From: Acidovorax sp.
Lineage (GTDB): Bacteria; Pseudomonadota; Gammaproteobacteria; Burkholderiales; Burkholderiaceae_C
Direction of reading: 5' to 3'
Length of the DNA: 48,038 bases
Assembly (NCBI GenBank): GCA_030692685.1
Contig: JAUXZO010000150.1
Span: forward strand, 1-48,038
Shown here: positions 1-9,223 of the stretch, piece by piece
Position numbering within the stretch: position 1 is the first letter of the stretch
Layout: each line of letters begins with the position of its first letter
Translations under genes and position numbers: made by a program
Notes under the pieces: model-generated
What the model was told of the DNA's origin: nothing
Database searches by the model: none
The model's input: the letters and a program-made list of their open reading frames with translations, nothing else

Positions 1-168
1 TTGAAACCCGGAATGACCGATTGTAGCGTTTCACCCATGCGTGCGTCCGAAGCTGCCTGCGATTTTTGTGTAGCAGCTTGAATCTAAAGCGCTTTCAGGC
101 GCACGCAACCGCTACGGTCCGACTTCGGTGAATAAGCCGGGATCGATGGTGGGCACTATGGTGATGGC

Positions 169-528
169 GTGGCGCGTCGGACGAAGCGGCTTTGGACGGA
201 CGAGGAGAAGCGGTCGATCTGCTTCCAGACGACGGCATCTGGTGTGTCGGTTGCGCAGGTGGCGCTGCGCTACGCGGTGAATGCCAACCTGATCTTCAAA
301 TGGCGGCGCGATCCTCGCTATGCGCCGGACCCGGTGCTAGCGCCGGGTTTGCCGGAGGGTTCGCGCTTTTTGCCGGTGGAGATCGTCGCGGAGGCGAGGG
401 CACCTGCTGCAGCACCTGTAGCCGATAACTGCATCGAGATCGAATTGGCGGGCGGGCACCGGATGCGGATCAGCGGCGGGTATGATCCCGAGGCATTGGC
501 GCGCCTTATCCGGGGGCTGACGGTGTGA
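169..528 (+). CDS. tnpA: IS66-family accessory protein TnpA
   Basis: This 119-residue protein is the first of three ORFs of an IS66-type element. The N-terminal half (about residues 8-50) is a helix-turn-helix of the transposase IS3/IS66 orfA kind, with the W-T-x-E-E-K opening and a [13 protein letters not shown] recognition-helix region. The second half is a short basic/hydrophobic tail. Translation probably starts at a GTG. The stop overlaps the GTG start of tnpB by 4 bases, so the two are translationally coupled. TnpA is needed with TnpB and TnpC for transposition in characterised IS66 elements. The family call rests on the tnpA-tnpB-tnpC order and on motifs. The main transposase is interrupted downstream, so the element is probably immobile. 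Confidence 0.88.
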   Translation: MARRTKRLWTDEEKRSICFQTTASGVSVAQVALRYAVNANLIFKWRRDPRYAPDPVLAPGLPEGSRFLPVEIVAEARAPAAAPVADNCIEIELAGGHRMRISGGYDPEALARLIRGLTV

Positions 529-872
529 TCCCGGTTCCGGCGAACACGCGGGTCTGGTTGGCGGCGGGCGTCACCGACATGCGCAAGGGCTTTGCGGCCT
601 TGGCAGCGCAGGCCGAGGCGGTGTTGAAGCAGGACCCGTTCGCCGGGCATCTCTTTGTCTTCCGTGGCCGCCGTGGTGACCTCGTAAAGATTATCTGGTG
701 GGACGGGCAAGGAGCCTGCATGTTCCTGAAACGGCTGGAGAAGGGGCGGTTCGTCTGGCCTTCGGCCAAGGAGGGGAAGGTCGCGCTGTCGCCTGCCCAG
801 TTGTCGATGCTGCTGGAGGGGATCGACTGGCGGGCACCGGAACGGACGTGGCGGCCCTTGGCGGCGGGATAA
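525..872 (+). CDS. tnpB: IS66 Orf2/TnpB accessory protein
   Basis: This is a 115-residue member of the IS66 Orf2 (TnpB) family. The start reads [20 protein letters not shown] and is followed by GFAALAAQ and a central [10 protein letters not shown]...KIIWWDGQG stretch, the usual signature of the family. Length is normal (110-120 residues). It starts at a GTG that overlaps the tnpA stop, and tnpC follows 58 bases later. TnpB has no known catalytic site but is needed for IS66 transposition. The gene looks intact. Confidence 0.92.
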   Translation: MIPVPANTRVWLAAGVTDMRKGFAALAAQAEAVLKQDPFAGHLFVFRGRRGDLVKIIWWDGQGACMFLKRLEKGRFVWPSAKEGKVALSPAQLSMLLEGIDWRAPERTWRPLAAG

Positions 873-930
873 TCTGCTCATACTACAATCAATGATTCCC
901 ACAACGAATACAGTGGGATAAACTCTTTGC

Positions 931-2238
931 ATGCTGGATCAGACCCTGACCTTGCCGGAAGACCCCGAGGAGCTGCGCAGCTTCACCGCGCGGCTTTTGG
1001 CCGAGGTGAAGGCGCAGGCGATCCTGATCGAGAAGCTGCGCCATCAGCTTGCCGGGCACCGGGCACACAGGTTTGGCGCGTCATCGGAGACGGCGGAACA
1101 GCTTAAGCTAGCGCTTGAGACCAGCGAGATCGCGGCCGCCGCGATGACCGCGCGGTTGAAGTTGCCGGACATCGAGGAGAAGGACATACCGAAGCGTCGT
1201 CCGATCCCGGACCACATCCCGCGGATGGAGGTGGAACTCAGCCCCAGTGCCGATGCCTGTGCCGATTGCGGCGGGCGCCTGCGCCGGATCGGCGAAGACG
1301 TGACGGAAGAACTGGAATACGTCCCCGGGCGCTTCATTGTGAACAGGATCGTCCGGCCCCGCCTGACTTGCGCCTGCTGTGAACGCTTCGTGCAGTCCCC
1401 GCTGCCCTCGCGCCCCATCGAACGCGGCCGCCCCGGCCCGGGTCTGCTGGCCCACGTTCTGGTCAGCAAATATGCCGACCATCTGCCGCTTTACCGCCAG
1501 AGCCAGATCTTCGACCGTGAAGGCCTCGACCTCGACCGCTCTACCCTCGCCGATTGGGTTGGCAAATCCACTGCCCTTCTGGAACCTCTGGCCGAGGCCA
1601 TTGGACGCCATGTCCTGTCGGCCGAGGCGATCTTTGCCGACGATACGCCGATCAGCATGCTGGCACCCCGTTGCCCGGCAGGCGATTGCGTGCAATCGCC
1701 GAGAGGGGGCACCGGCAAGACCCAGACCGCGCGGCTCTGGACCTATGCCCGTGATGACCGTCCTTGGGGCGGCACTGCGCCCCCTGCTGCCTGGTATCGG
1801 TTCTCGGGCGACAGGAAAGGCCAGCATCCGAAGGATCACCTCGCCCGATACCGCGGCTGGATGCATGCCGACGGCTATGCCGGGTTCGAGGATATCTGCC
1901 GCACCGGCGCCATCCGCGAGGTCGCCTGCCTGGCCCGTGTCAGGCGCAAGTTCGTCGACATCCACCGCTCGCAGGGCTCCCCGATCGCCGAAGATGCCAT
2001 CGGCAGGATCGCACAATTCTATGCCGTCGAGAAGGAGGCCAGAGGCTCCCAGCCAGACCGCCGCGCTGAACTGCGAAGGGCCCATGCAGCCCCGGTCTTC
2101 GATGATCTCGAGACCTGGCTGGCCATGCAACTCACCACGATCTCAGGCAAATCCCCGCTCGCCGGAGCAATCCGATACGCTCTCACCCGCATGGACCGCC
2201 TGCGCCCCTACCTCGACCACGGCATCCTGGAGTTGGAC
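931..2238 (+). pseudogene. tnpC: IS66 transposase TnpC, 5' part (split by IS110)
   Basis: The first about 436 codons of an IS66 DDE transposase are present. Seen in order are an N-terminal coiled-coil/leucine-zipper-like segment (about 10-45), a zinc-binding region with Cys110, Cys113, Cys147, Cys149 and Cys150, and the start of the catalytic core with the FADDTP motif (Asp237/238). The frame runs into foreign sequence just after LELD near 2238, where an IS110 element is inserted. The missing catalytic Glu and C-terminal domain lie at 3709-3942. Full-length family members are about 510-530 residues, which fits the two parts added together. The split separates the Asp and Glu catalytic residues, so the transposase should be inactive. 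Confidence 0.93.
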
Positions 2239-2264
2239 ACGGATGTTGTTGAACAGCCCCTTTC

Positions 2265-3467
2265 TCAGCCCTTTTGCGGTTTTGGTGGCCTTTCTCTCCA
2301 GGTTGCGACCATGGCCGCGTAGGCTGCCTCTGCCTGTGCGACGAGCTCCATTTCTCGATGGCGTATTTCCTTGATCCAGTAGTCTCGGCCGGGACCCGCT
2401 GGCCCATGTGCTCTGGCAGCGCCGGCACGCAGTTCAAGCTTTCGCATCTTCATGGCGACAAAGGCGGGCCGAGCCCATCTGTAGGGTGCCTCCTTGGTCA
2501 GCAACTGCCAGATCAGGTTTGCGATCTTGCGCGCGGTGGCGACCGCCGCGACGTTGAGGCCCTTGCGGTCCTTGATCCGGAGAAAGAAGGCTCGCAACGG
2601 TCCAGGAACCGACGCTGCCGACCATGCGGCTTCGATCAGCATAGTTCTTGCGACCGCGTTTCCCTGCTTCGAGATGCGGCCATGGATTGCGCCGCGATCG
2701 CCGGACTGGCGCACCCGCGGGGTCAAGCCAAAGTAGCTCGCAAGCCTGTCAGGCGTCTGGAACCGGGAGATGTCGCCAATGGCGGCGATCACCGCCGTGG
2801 CAACCACGGAACTGATGCCCGCGATGGTCATTAGCTTGCGCGTGCGAGCGTCGTCGAGCGAGATTTGGGCCATGGCACTATCCAGCTTTTCCAGCTTGCC
2901 GTTCAGCCAGTCCAGTTCATCAAGATGGCGGGCGAGGAGGTCGCGCTCTGCCTTGGGCAACGGAGCCGTCGAGAGCCAGTCCCGGCCGCCCTTGCCGAAC
3001 AGATGTCCCGAGTATTTTGGCACGAGATTGGCGTGGAGAACGGCCTGAACCCGGCTCTTCACCCGTCGTACCGATCGAACGAGCGCCGCGCGCTCCGACA
3101 CGAGACGACGCAGGTTCAGGGTATCGTCATCCGCGGCCCAGACCTCTGGCAAGAAGCCGGCGGCATGAAGCTGCGCCAGGATCTTTGCGTCCACCTTATC
3201 CGTCTTCACGCGCGCGTGGGCGATGGCCTTCACCTGAAGTGGGTTCGCGATCACGACCCTGGCCACGAACGGCGTCAGCAACCTTACGATGGCCGAGGTG
3301 TTCCCAGTCGCCTCCAGGATGACTTCGTCATCTTTTCGAAGCTTCTGCCCAAAGGCCACCACAGCGTCGTAATCGAGTTCCATCCGGAATTCTGCCGTGA
3401 CCTTGCCCCGATCAAAAACCGCAACCTGCGCAAAACTTCGATGCACATCCATTCCGATCGACCGCAT
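2265..3467 (-). CDS. IS110-family DEDD transposase/recombinase
   Basis: This is a 400-residue IS110-type recombinase. The N-terminal RuvC-like DEDD domain shows Asp7 (MRSIGMD), Glu52 (VILEATGN), and Asp90 and Asp93 (TDKVDAK). A long helical linker follows. The C-terminal Transposase_20 domain has the MTIAGISSVVATAVIA segment, FGLTPRVRQSG and a GRISKQGN...AAW segment, where the family carries its catalytic serine. Length is typical (300-400). The gene appears intact, so this element may still be active. Characterised relatives are directed to targets by a structured bridge RNA made from the non-coding end of the element. Confidence 0.95.
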   Translation of the reverse strand: MRSIGMDVHRSFAQVAVFDRGKVTAEFRMELDYDAVVAFGQKLRKDDEVILEATGNTSAIVRLLTPFVARVVIANPLQVKAIAHARVKTDKVDAKILAQLHAAGFLPEVWAADDDTLNLRRLVSERAALVRSVRRVKSRVQAVLHANLVPKYSGHLFGKGGRDWLSTAPLPKAERDLLARHLDELDWLNGKLEKLDSAMAQISLDDARTRKLMTIAGISSVVATAVIAAIGDISRFQTPDRLASYFGLTPRVRQSGDRGAIHGRISKQGNAVARTMLIEAAWSAASVPGPLRAFFLRIKDRKGLNVAAVATARKIANLIWQLLTKEAPYRWARPAFVAMKMRKLELRAGAARAHGPAGPGRDYWIKEIRHREMELVAQAEAAYAAMVATWRERPPKPQKG

Positions 3468-3708
3468 TCAAAACCCTCCCTGTTGTTGATGGGGGAGTGC
3501 GCGGGCTGTGCGACATCTACGGATACGCGCTCGCAGCGCAGACGGGATAGTCGCAGGGGCGGCCAGATAACAACGCGAGCTCGCAGCTCAAAGTCAATTC
3601 GGCCTGCCCGTTTCTTCGCACTCCGACGCCCCTGTCCCGACACGGCAACTCTACCATGACAAAGTCAAAGCCGCAGCCCGTTTGAGGAGCGCCGATAACA
3701 ACATGCCC
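3468..3708 (-). ncRNA. Candidate IS110 bridge (seeker) RNA region
   Basis: The 240 bases upstream of the IS110 transposase start hold no convincing gene and form the long non-coding end of the element. In the IS110 group (for example IS621), this 5' end encodes the bridge RNA that base-pairs with donor and target DNA. The assignment rests on element type, position and orientation; I did not derive a fold. The repeated CCGATAACAACA word at the element-target junction is compatible with guided recognition of a target resembling the element end. Confidence 0.5.
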
Positions 3709-3942
3709 GATAACAACACGGCCGAACGCGGCATGCGTGCCATCGCCCTCGGCCGGAAGAACTACCTCTTCGTCGGCTCCGAAGCGGGAGGCAAGGCTGC
3801 AGCCATCGCCTACACCGTGATCGAAACGGCCAAACTGAACACTGTCGATCCCCATGCCTGGCTCGCAGATACCCTCGCACGCATCCCTGACTACAAGATT
3901 ACAAAGGTCGACGAATTGATGCCGTGGCGGTGGAACGGATAG
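3709..3942 (+). pseudogene. tnpC: IS66 transposase TnpC, 3' part
   Basis: This is the C-terminal remainder of the IS66 transposase cut off by the IS110 insertion. It resumes with NNTAERGMRAIALGRKNYLF, which contains the catalytic Glu of the DDE triad. It ends with the IS66 C-terminal domain (VDPHAWLADTLARIPDYK) and a normal stop. The sequence fits directly onto the 5' part ending at 2238. It has no start of its own that would make a working protein. Confidence 0.92.
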
Positions 3943-3950
3943 CGGTCAGA

Positions 3951-3963
3951 CCGGACGCTTACA
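3951..3963 (+). repeat. IS66 right terminal end
   Basis: Just after the tnpC stop the sequence ACCGGACGCTTAC ends in GCTTAC, the usual terminus of IS66-family elements (left ends begin GTAAGC). I could not find a clear matching GTAAGC end in bases 1-168. The left end is therefore either diverged, truncated or outside the window. Confidence 0.6.
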
Positions 3964-4249
3964 CATCAACACCGCAACATAAAAACTGCAACGGCGTGCG
4001 TTGGTGGGCAACCGCAGGCAATGGCGGATAGAGCGAGGAAGATTGATACTTCCTACAGCCTGTCGGGGCCCCGTGCTCCACTATGCTACACCTCACTGGG
4101 CGTCTCACATCACCGGCGTGTCAGTTACGCTAAGAACACCAATTGAACATTCGTCTGCAGTCCTTGGCGAAAAGATCGACGATCGTGTCCCGGGGCGTGG
4201 TGTAGCTGGCCATGAAGATCGCCGTGATGTCGGTCGCGGGCCTGCTTGA
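3964..4249. other. Intergenic stretch between IS66 end and IS256 remnant
   Basis: There are 286 bases between the IS66 terminus and the end of the IS256 transposase remnant. No ORF with a recognisable product and no RNA gene was seen. It probably contains the non-coding end of the IS256-type element, but I could not fix a terminal inverted repeat. Confidence 0.4.
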
Positions 4250-4651
4250 TCAGCGGGCCACGACGGGCAAGCTGATCATTGGATCATCGCTCAAGGGCGC
4301 CATGGTTTCCAGTGTCATGTATCGCGCACGCTGGACGGCCCATTCATCGTTCTGTTCGAGCAGCAGGGCCCCGACGAGGCGGGTGATGGCGGCATCGTTG
4401 GGAAAGATCCCGACGACGTCGGTGCGGCGCTTGATTTCGCCATTCAGGCGCTCGATGGGATTGGTGGAATGCAGCTTGGCCCGGTGCTCTTTTGGGAAGG
4501 TCATGTAGGCCAGCACGTCGGGTTCGGCGTCGTCCATGATCACGGCCAGCTTAGGCACCTTTGGTCTGATCTGGTCGACCACGGCGCGCCACTGACTGCT
4601 TGCGGTCTCGGCGGTGTCCTGGGCAAAGGCCGTCGCGATGAAGGCGGAGAC
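4250..4651 (-). pseudogene. IS256-family transposase, C-terminal remnant
   Basis: The C-terminal third of a mutator-type (IS256) transposase is present. Translation gives [19 protein letters not shown], then [27 protein letters not shown], then the family hallmark [22 protein letters not shown] (with the catalytic Glu of the ERLN motif) and a normal C-terminus. About 130 residues of a normal about 400 remain. The 5' end is missing: at about 4652 the sequence switches without a gap into an IS5-type transposase on the same strand. The junction looks like a deletion or recombination between two adjacent elements. Confidence 0.9.
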
Positions 4652-5460
4652 GCGCCATGAGGCGCTGGCCCAGGAGTTTCACACAGTGCATCTTCGTCTC
4701 GACGCGGCTTCGGCGGTGATAGCCGCTCCATCGTCGCCAGATGGTCCGCCCGACGCGCTTCGATTTGCGCAGGATCTCGTTGCGCGCGACAGCACCGGGC
4801 GTGTATGGCTTCCAGGGCTTGGCGTTCTTGCGGGTCGGTATGATCGCAGCGGCGCCACGGGCCGCAATGGCGTCATGGCACTTGCGGGTGTCGAAGGCAC
4901 CGTCGGCGGTGACGCTGGCGATCTCCTGATCGGGCGGGATCTGGTCAAGCAGCTCGGGCAGCATGGGCGCATCGCCCACATCACTGGTCGTGAACTCGGC
5001 GGCCCGGATCTCCAGTGTTTGCTCGTCAGTTCCCCCTCTCGGCGAATGTTCCATTCGCCTGCCGGGCAACGGATGTGGATCTTGCGCCAGACCCGACGCT
5101 TGGCACCACCATGCTTGCGGGCGTTCCACTCCCCTTCGCCTTCGACCTTGATACCGGTGCTGTCGATCAGCAGGTGCAACGGGCCTGCTGATCCGCGATA
5201 CGGGATGTTGACCTTCAGGGTCTTCTGCCGACGCGACAACGTGCTGAAGTCGGGCACGTCCCAGTTCAGGCTGATCAGCTGCAGCAGGCTCTCGACGAAA
5301 CCTGTCGTCTGCCTGAGTGCCATGCCAAACAGCACCTTCATCGTCAGGCAGGTCTGGATGGCTGCGTCACTGTAGTCAGGCTGTCGGCCACGTTTGCCGG
5401 TCGGCGCAGCCTCCCAGGTCATGGAGGGATCGAACCAGATCGTCAGCGAGCCACGACGCT
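4652..5460 (-). pseudogene. IS5-family transposase, frameshifted and truncated at both ends
   Basis: This remnant of an IS5-type (Transposase_11, DDE) transposase can be read in two frames. The upstream part, from about 5460, reads KRRGSLTIWFDPSMTWEAAP, then LTMKVLFGMALRQTTGFVES, then LLIDSTGIKVEGEGEW. The downstream part, in another frame, reads DEQTLEIRAAEFTTSDVGDA, then VTADGAFDTRKCHDAI, then [20 protein letters not shown]. Between them, at about 5028-5072, an insertion of roughly 40 bases shifts the frame. The extreme N-terminus is lost where it meets the SPASM remnant at 5460. The last about 35 residues are lost at 4652, where IS256 sequence begins. Confidence 0.9.
5028..5072. repeat. 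Small palindrome-bearing insertion in IS5 transposase
   Basis: Compared with the usual protein (KIHIGIDEQTLEIR), about 45 bases here replace about 7 expected ones and shift the reading frame. The insert contains a perfect inverted repeat, GGCGAATG-TTC-CATTCGCC (5041-5059). The origin is unknown. It may be a footprint of another mobile element or a small palindromic unit. Confidence 0.5.
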
Positions 5461-5867
5461 TGATCGAGCATAACGGCGATATCTATGCCTGCGATCACTT
5501 TGTTTATCCCGAATACCGATTGGGAAACCTGCACGACACCGATCTGATTGCGCTTGCGGCCAGCCCGTTCCTGCAGACGTTCGGGCAGGATAAATTGGAA
5601 GGGCTGTCGCCAGGGTGCCACGCCTGCCGCTATCTGTCGCTGTGCTTTGGCGGCTGCCCGAAGGACCGCTTTGCCCAGATTAAAGGGCGCGACGTGCCGC
5701 AGAATTATCTCTGCGCCTCCTACCGGCACTATTTTGAGCATACGGCCCCTGCGATGCAGCGGATGGCACAGTTGATCTGGCAGGGACGGTCACCGGCCGA
5801 GATCATGCCGCCACGCAACGGTGGGGCGGAGGCAGGACCGCAGCGGCACCCCGCAAAGCCCGGCTGA
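5461..5867 (+). pseudogene. C-terminal SPASM remnant of an anaerobic sulfatase-maturase-like radical SAM protein
   Basis: About 135 codons remain of a protein whose relatives run to about 400. The fragment begins at LIEHNGDIYACDHFVYPEYR and continues with GCHACRYLSLCFGGCPKDRF and NYLCASYRHYF. This matches the SPASM (twitch) cysteine arrangement of anaerobic sulfatase-maturating enzymes, which convert a Cys or Ser in a target sulfatase to formylglycine. The radical SAM domain with CxxxCxxC is absent. The 5' end was removed where the IS5 remnant now lies (junction at about 5460). An open frame runs in from 5394, but its first about 22 codons are antisense IS5 sequence. No sulfatase gene is seen in the window. 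Confidence 0.85.
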
Positions 5868-5969
5868 CCAAAGGCCCTCGTCACCGCGTCAGGTGCCAGC
5901 AATCGCGGCTGCCGCAATGGGGACATCAATTGCGTCCCGTCGCGCCGGGCACTACACTGGGTCTGTCTG

Positions 5970-6904
<935 letters not shown>

Positions 6905-7188
6905 CCAAGGCGGCATACCGAGAGGTTGCCGCGCAAGACCATGGTCGAAACATTGTCGCCGCCATCATGCGCCAGGGCGTTTCAGGTTTGACCGGAAACA
7001 AGAGGGGTCGGAAGGTGCGGTGCAGGCAAGCGAGGGCTGGCGATTCCCGAACTCGGCTGAACCGCCATATTGAACCTGAACTGCTTTGTCGCGCGGGAGA
7101 ACAGCTTGACCTTTCGACCGGCATAAGCCGTGACACATGATCGCAGTCGCCCCTTGCGGGGCGGCTGCAAGACCAGTTTTGCAGATCT
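6905..7188. other. Intergenic region between bluB and nnrS
   Basis: These 284 bases lie between two converging genes. No credible CDS is seen; the short ORFs here lack family motifs. A GC-rich hairpin, CGCCCC-TTGC-GGGGCG (7148-7163), may help stop transcription. It has no clean T run behind it on the plus strand. Confidence 0.45.
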
Positions 7189-8394
7189 TCAGCCCCGCGT
7201 CGGGCGGCGCGGGGCTGTCTTCGGGTGGGCAAGTATTGGCCAGTAGATCACTGCAAAGCCAGCGAAGGCCGCGATCCACGCGCCTGCGGCCAGATGCAGC
7301 AACCACGTTTGTGCGGGAAAACCCCCGGCGGCAAACCGTGCCAGCACGGCGACGATCAGTGCAACATAAAGTGCCGTGATCGGGCTTGTCGCATGCAGCG
7401 GCCGCCCGGCGTGGCCAAGGCTGGCGCGGGTCATCACCGCCAGCGTCATCAGCCCGACCGCTCCCGCCATCCATACATGTTGTGCGGCAGGGCCCAACCC
7501 TGGTACAAACTGTCCTGCCGCCACGGCAAAGAACCCCAGGGGCACAAACGCATAGCCTGCATGCAGCACCCAAACCAGAGCCTCGGCACCGGTATGACGG
7601 CCGGACCAGCGCGACAGCCGCCACAACTGAGCCACCCCTGCCAAACCGCAAAGCAATGACGTTGCTCCATGCCCGGGCCAGATCACCCAGACGCCAAGCG
7701 CGCCAAGCGTCACCGCCAGCACCGCAGAATCTGCACGACCAAATGGCACCGGCAACGCCGGGCTGCGGCGTTGTGCCAACCAGTTGCGGGTAAAGCTGGG
7801 CACGATGCGCCCACCGATCAGTGAGATCAGCATCACCGCAACCGCTAGCCCCAGCCGCAACCCGACGCCGCCCGCCGGGTACCCGCCCTGTGCTGCGTCA
7901 ATGTGATAGAGAGCATTGGCCAGTATCAGCCCCAACGCCAGCGCCAGCACGGGCAGGTTCTTCCAGTTGCGGCCAGCCACAATCTCGCGCGCCAGAACGG
8001 CCGTCAGCGCCAGCGGAAAGGCCAGATCAACTGCCATCACCGCCCCCCACGGCAGCAGCACCGAGATGGCCACCGCCGCCCGGCCCGCCGCCCACAGCGC
8101 CACCAACGCGGCCAGCGGCCAGCCGACAATCGGCAGCCGCCCGGTCCAGTTCGGCACAGCGGTCAACAGAAACCCCGCCAGAACTGCGCTCAGGTAGCCG
8201 AACAGAAACTCGTGTGCATGCCACGACACCGGATCAAAGGCGGTTGGCAAGATATCCCGCCCGGTCAGCATCACCACCCAAAGCGCCATCGCCAATGCCG
8301 CCCAGATGGCGGCGAACAGGAAGAACGGGCGGAAGCCAAAGCTCAGGATCGCAGGGCCCTTCCAGGCGCGGATCTTTTCGGCTGAGGTGGTCAT
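7189..8394 (-). CDS. nnrS: NnrS-family heme/copper membrane protein
   Basis: This 401-residue, very hydrophobic protein has about 12 predicted membrane segments. Family marks are the N-terminal FGFRPFFLFA, WHAHEFLFGYLSAVLAGFLL, TAVPNWTGR, GGRIVPSFTRNWL and a C-terminal HVWMAGAVGLMTLAVMTRAS. NnrS proteins protect against nitric oxide and nitrosative stress and are usually controlled by NO-responsive regulators. The start overlaps the stop of the cyclo-ligase gene as ATGA, so the two are coupled. nsrR lies divergently upstream. A second, more distant nnrS copy is at 23588-24769. Confidence 0.92.
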   Translation of the reverse strand: MTTSAEKIRAWKGPAILSFGFRPFFLFAAIWAALAMALWVVMLTGRDILPTAFDPVSWHAHEFLFGYLSAVLAGFLLTAVPNWTGRLPIVGWPLAALVALWAAGRAAVAISVLLPWGAVMAVDLAFPLALTAVLAREIVAGRNWKNLPVLALALGLILANALYHIDAAQGGYPAGGVGLRLGLAVAVMLISLIGGRIVPSFTRNWLAQRRSPALPVPFGRADSAVLAVTLGALGVWVIWPGHGATSLLCGLAGVAQLWRLSRWSGRHTGAEALVWVLHAGYAFVPLGFFAVAAGQFVPGLGPAAQHVWMAGAVGLMTLAVMTRASLGHAGRPLHATSPITALYVALIVAVLARFAAGGFPAQTWLLHLAAGAWIAAFAGFAVIYWPILAHPKTAPRRPTRG

Positions 8395-9086
8395 GGGCTT
8401 TCCTTTGGAAAGTGAGGTCCGGTTTCGGTCACGATGACCTGCATGGCGATGTCATGGGGTTGCGGAAAGACGGTGGCGATCCGCGCGGCGCAAAGCCCGA
8501 CGCCGATGGCAAGCGGGCGCGGGGCCAGGGCCGCCAGCGTGCGGTCGAAATAGCCGCCACCGTAGCCCAGCCGATATCCGGCCGCATCCCAGCCGACGAC
8601 CGGCGACAAGGTGATGTCGGGCACCACCGTCGGGCCTTCGGCGGGCACCGGGATATTCCAGAACCCGCGTTCCATCCGGGTCTCGGGCGTCCAGAGCCGA
8701 AAAATCAGTGGCGCGGCGCGGGTGGCCACGATGGGCAGCGCTGCCCGGGCACCGCGTGCCGCCAGCCCCGCCAGCCAGAACCGCAAGTCAAGTTCGGCTT
8801 TGATCGGCCACCACGCGGAAATTGTCAGGCCGTCCAGCGTTGTGAATCGGTCCGTCAGCAGGCGGTCGAGGTGATCAGCAATGGCCCGCGCCGCAGTTTG
8901 CCGGGTTTGCGTGGACAGCTCTGCCCGCGCGGTCAGCAGGCGCGCGCGTGTGGCGCGACGCCACCGCGCCACATCGCTTGCCTGCTGCGGATCAACGGCC
9001 AGCGGGTCGAAATAGCCCGGGTCGATTTCATGCGCGAGACAGGGCGGTGAGGCATAGTGCCGGGCGGGGGTGTCGTCTTTTGTCAT
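8391..9086 (-). CDS. 5-formyltetrahydrofolate cyclo-ligase
   Basis: This 231-residue enzyme closes 5-formyl-THF to 5,10-methenyl-THF with ATP. The conserved C-terminal motif GYRLGYGGGYFDRTLA is complete, preceded by LSPVVGWDAAG. The N-terminal part has WRRATRARLLTARAEL, which fits the ATP-side basic region, and the middle has SAWWPIKAELDLRFWL. The first about 35 residues are an extension beyond the usual about 190-residue family length. It is the first gene of a two-gene unit with nnrS and is divergent from nsrR. The link to NO metabolism is by position only. Confidence 0.9.
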   Translation of the reverse strand: MTKDDTPARHYASPPCLAHEIDPGYFDPLAVDPQQASDVARWRRATRARLLTARAELSTQTRQTAARAIADHLDRLLTDRFTTLDGLTISAWWPIKAELDLRFWLAGLAARGARAALPIVATRAAPLIFRLWTPETRMERGFWNIPVPAEGPTVVPDITLSPVVGWDAAGYRLGYGGGYFDRTLAALAPRPLAIGVGLCAARIATVFPQPHDIAMQVIVTETGPHFPKESP

Positions 9087-9182
9087 CTCGGGTTCGCACG
9101 AATCTTTGTAGATTTCATGGCTTGGAAGGCAGACATTCTGAACGGACCTTGAAACAGGGCTTGCAACAGAGATAGGCCTGAT

Positions 9183-9207
9183 GAATAGGTATTGTAAATG
9201 TCAATTC
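9183..9207. promoter_or_regulatory. Candidate NsrR-type operator
   Basis: A 25-base imperfect dyad lies 17-41 bases before the nsrR start. It reads GAAT-x-G-xx-ATT-xxx-AAT-xx-C-x-ATTC, with 8 of 12 base pairs symmetric. Its size and AT-rich arms resemble NsrR operators (two 11-base arms with a 1-base centre). It sits between nsrR and the divergent cyclo-ligase/nnrS genes, so it could serve both. The match is by eye and only moderate. Confidence 0.35.
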
Positions 9208-9223
9208 CAGCAATGATGGGCCG

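Larger units (their letters stand above)
2239..3708 (-). mobile_element. IS110-family element inserted in IS66 tnpC
   Basis: An insertion of about 1.47 kb interrupts the IS66 tnpC frame: codons for LELD end at 2238 and the NNTAERGM codons resume at about 3712. It carries one transposase on the minus strand and a 240-base non-coding end upstream of it, the layout of the IS110 group. There are no long terminal inverted repeats. A short subterminal pair is visible (ATGTTGTT at about 2244, AACAACAT at 3697-3704). The 12-base word CCGATAACAACA occurs just inside the right end and again in the flanking tnpC sequence. Ends are placed to within a few bases by reconstructing tnpC. Confidence 0.85.

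Noticed and set aside
1..168. IS66 left terminal inverted repeat
   Set aside because: No clear GTAAGC-type end is seen; GTGCGTCCGAAG near 41 is only loosely like the right end.
2865..3659. Plus-strand frame of 264 codons opposite the IS110 transposase
   Set aside because: It is a shadow of the transposase frame and its non-coding end, with no motifs.
7191..7216. AGCCCCGCG...CGCGGGGCT hairpin as a terminator
   Set aside because: It lies inside the last codons of nnrS and has no T run; it may simply reflect GC-rich coding sequence.
7821..9050. Plus-strand frame of 409 codons opposite nnrS and the cyclo-ligase gene
   Set aside because: It is Pro/Arg/Ser-rich antisense to two well-supported genes.
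9190..9202. TTGTAAATGTCAA as an FNR-type box before nsrR
   Set aside because: It is 13 bases rather than 14 and lacks the AT pair of the consensus arms.
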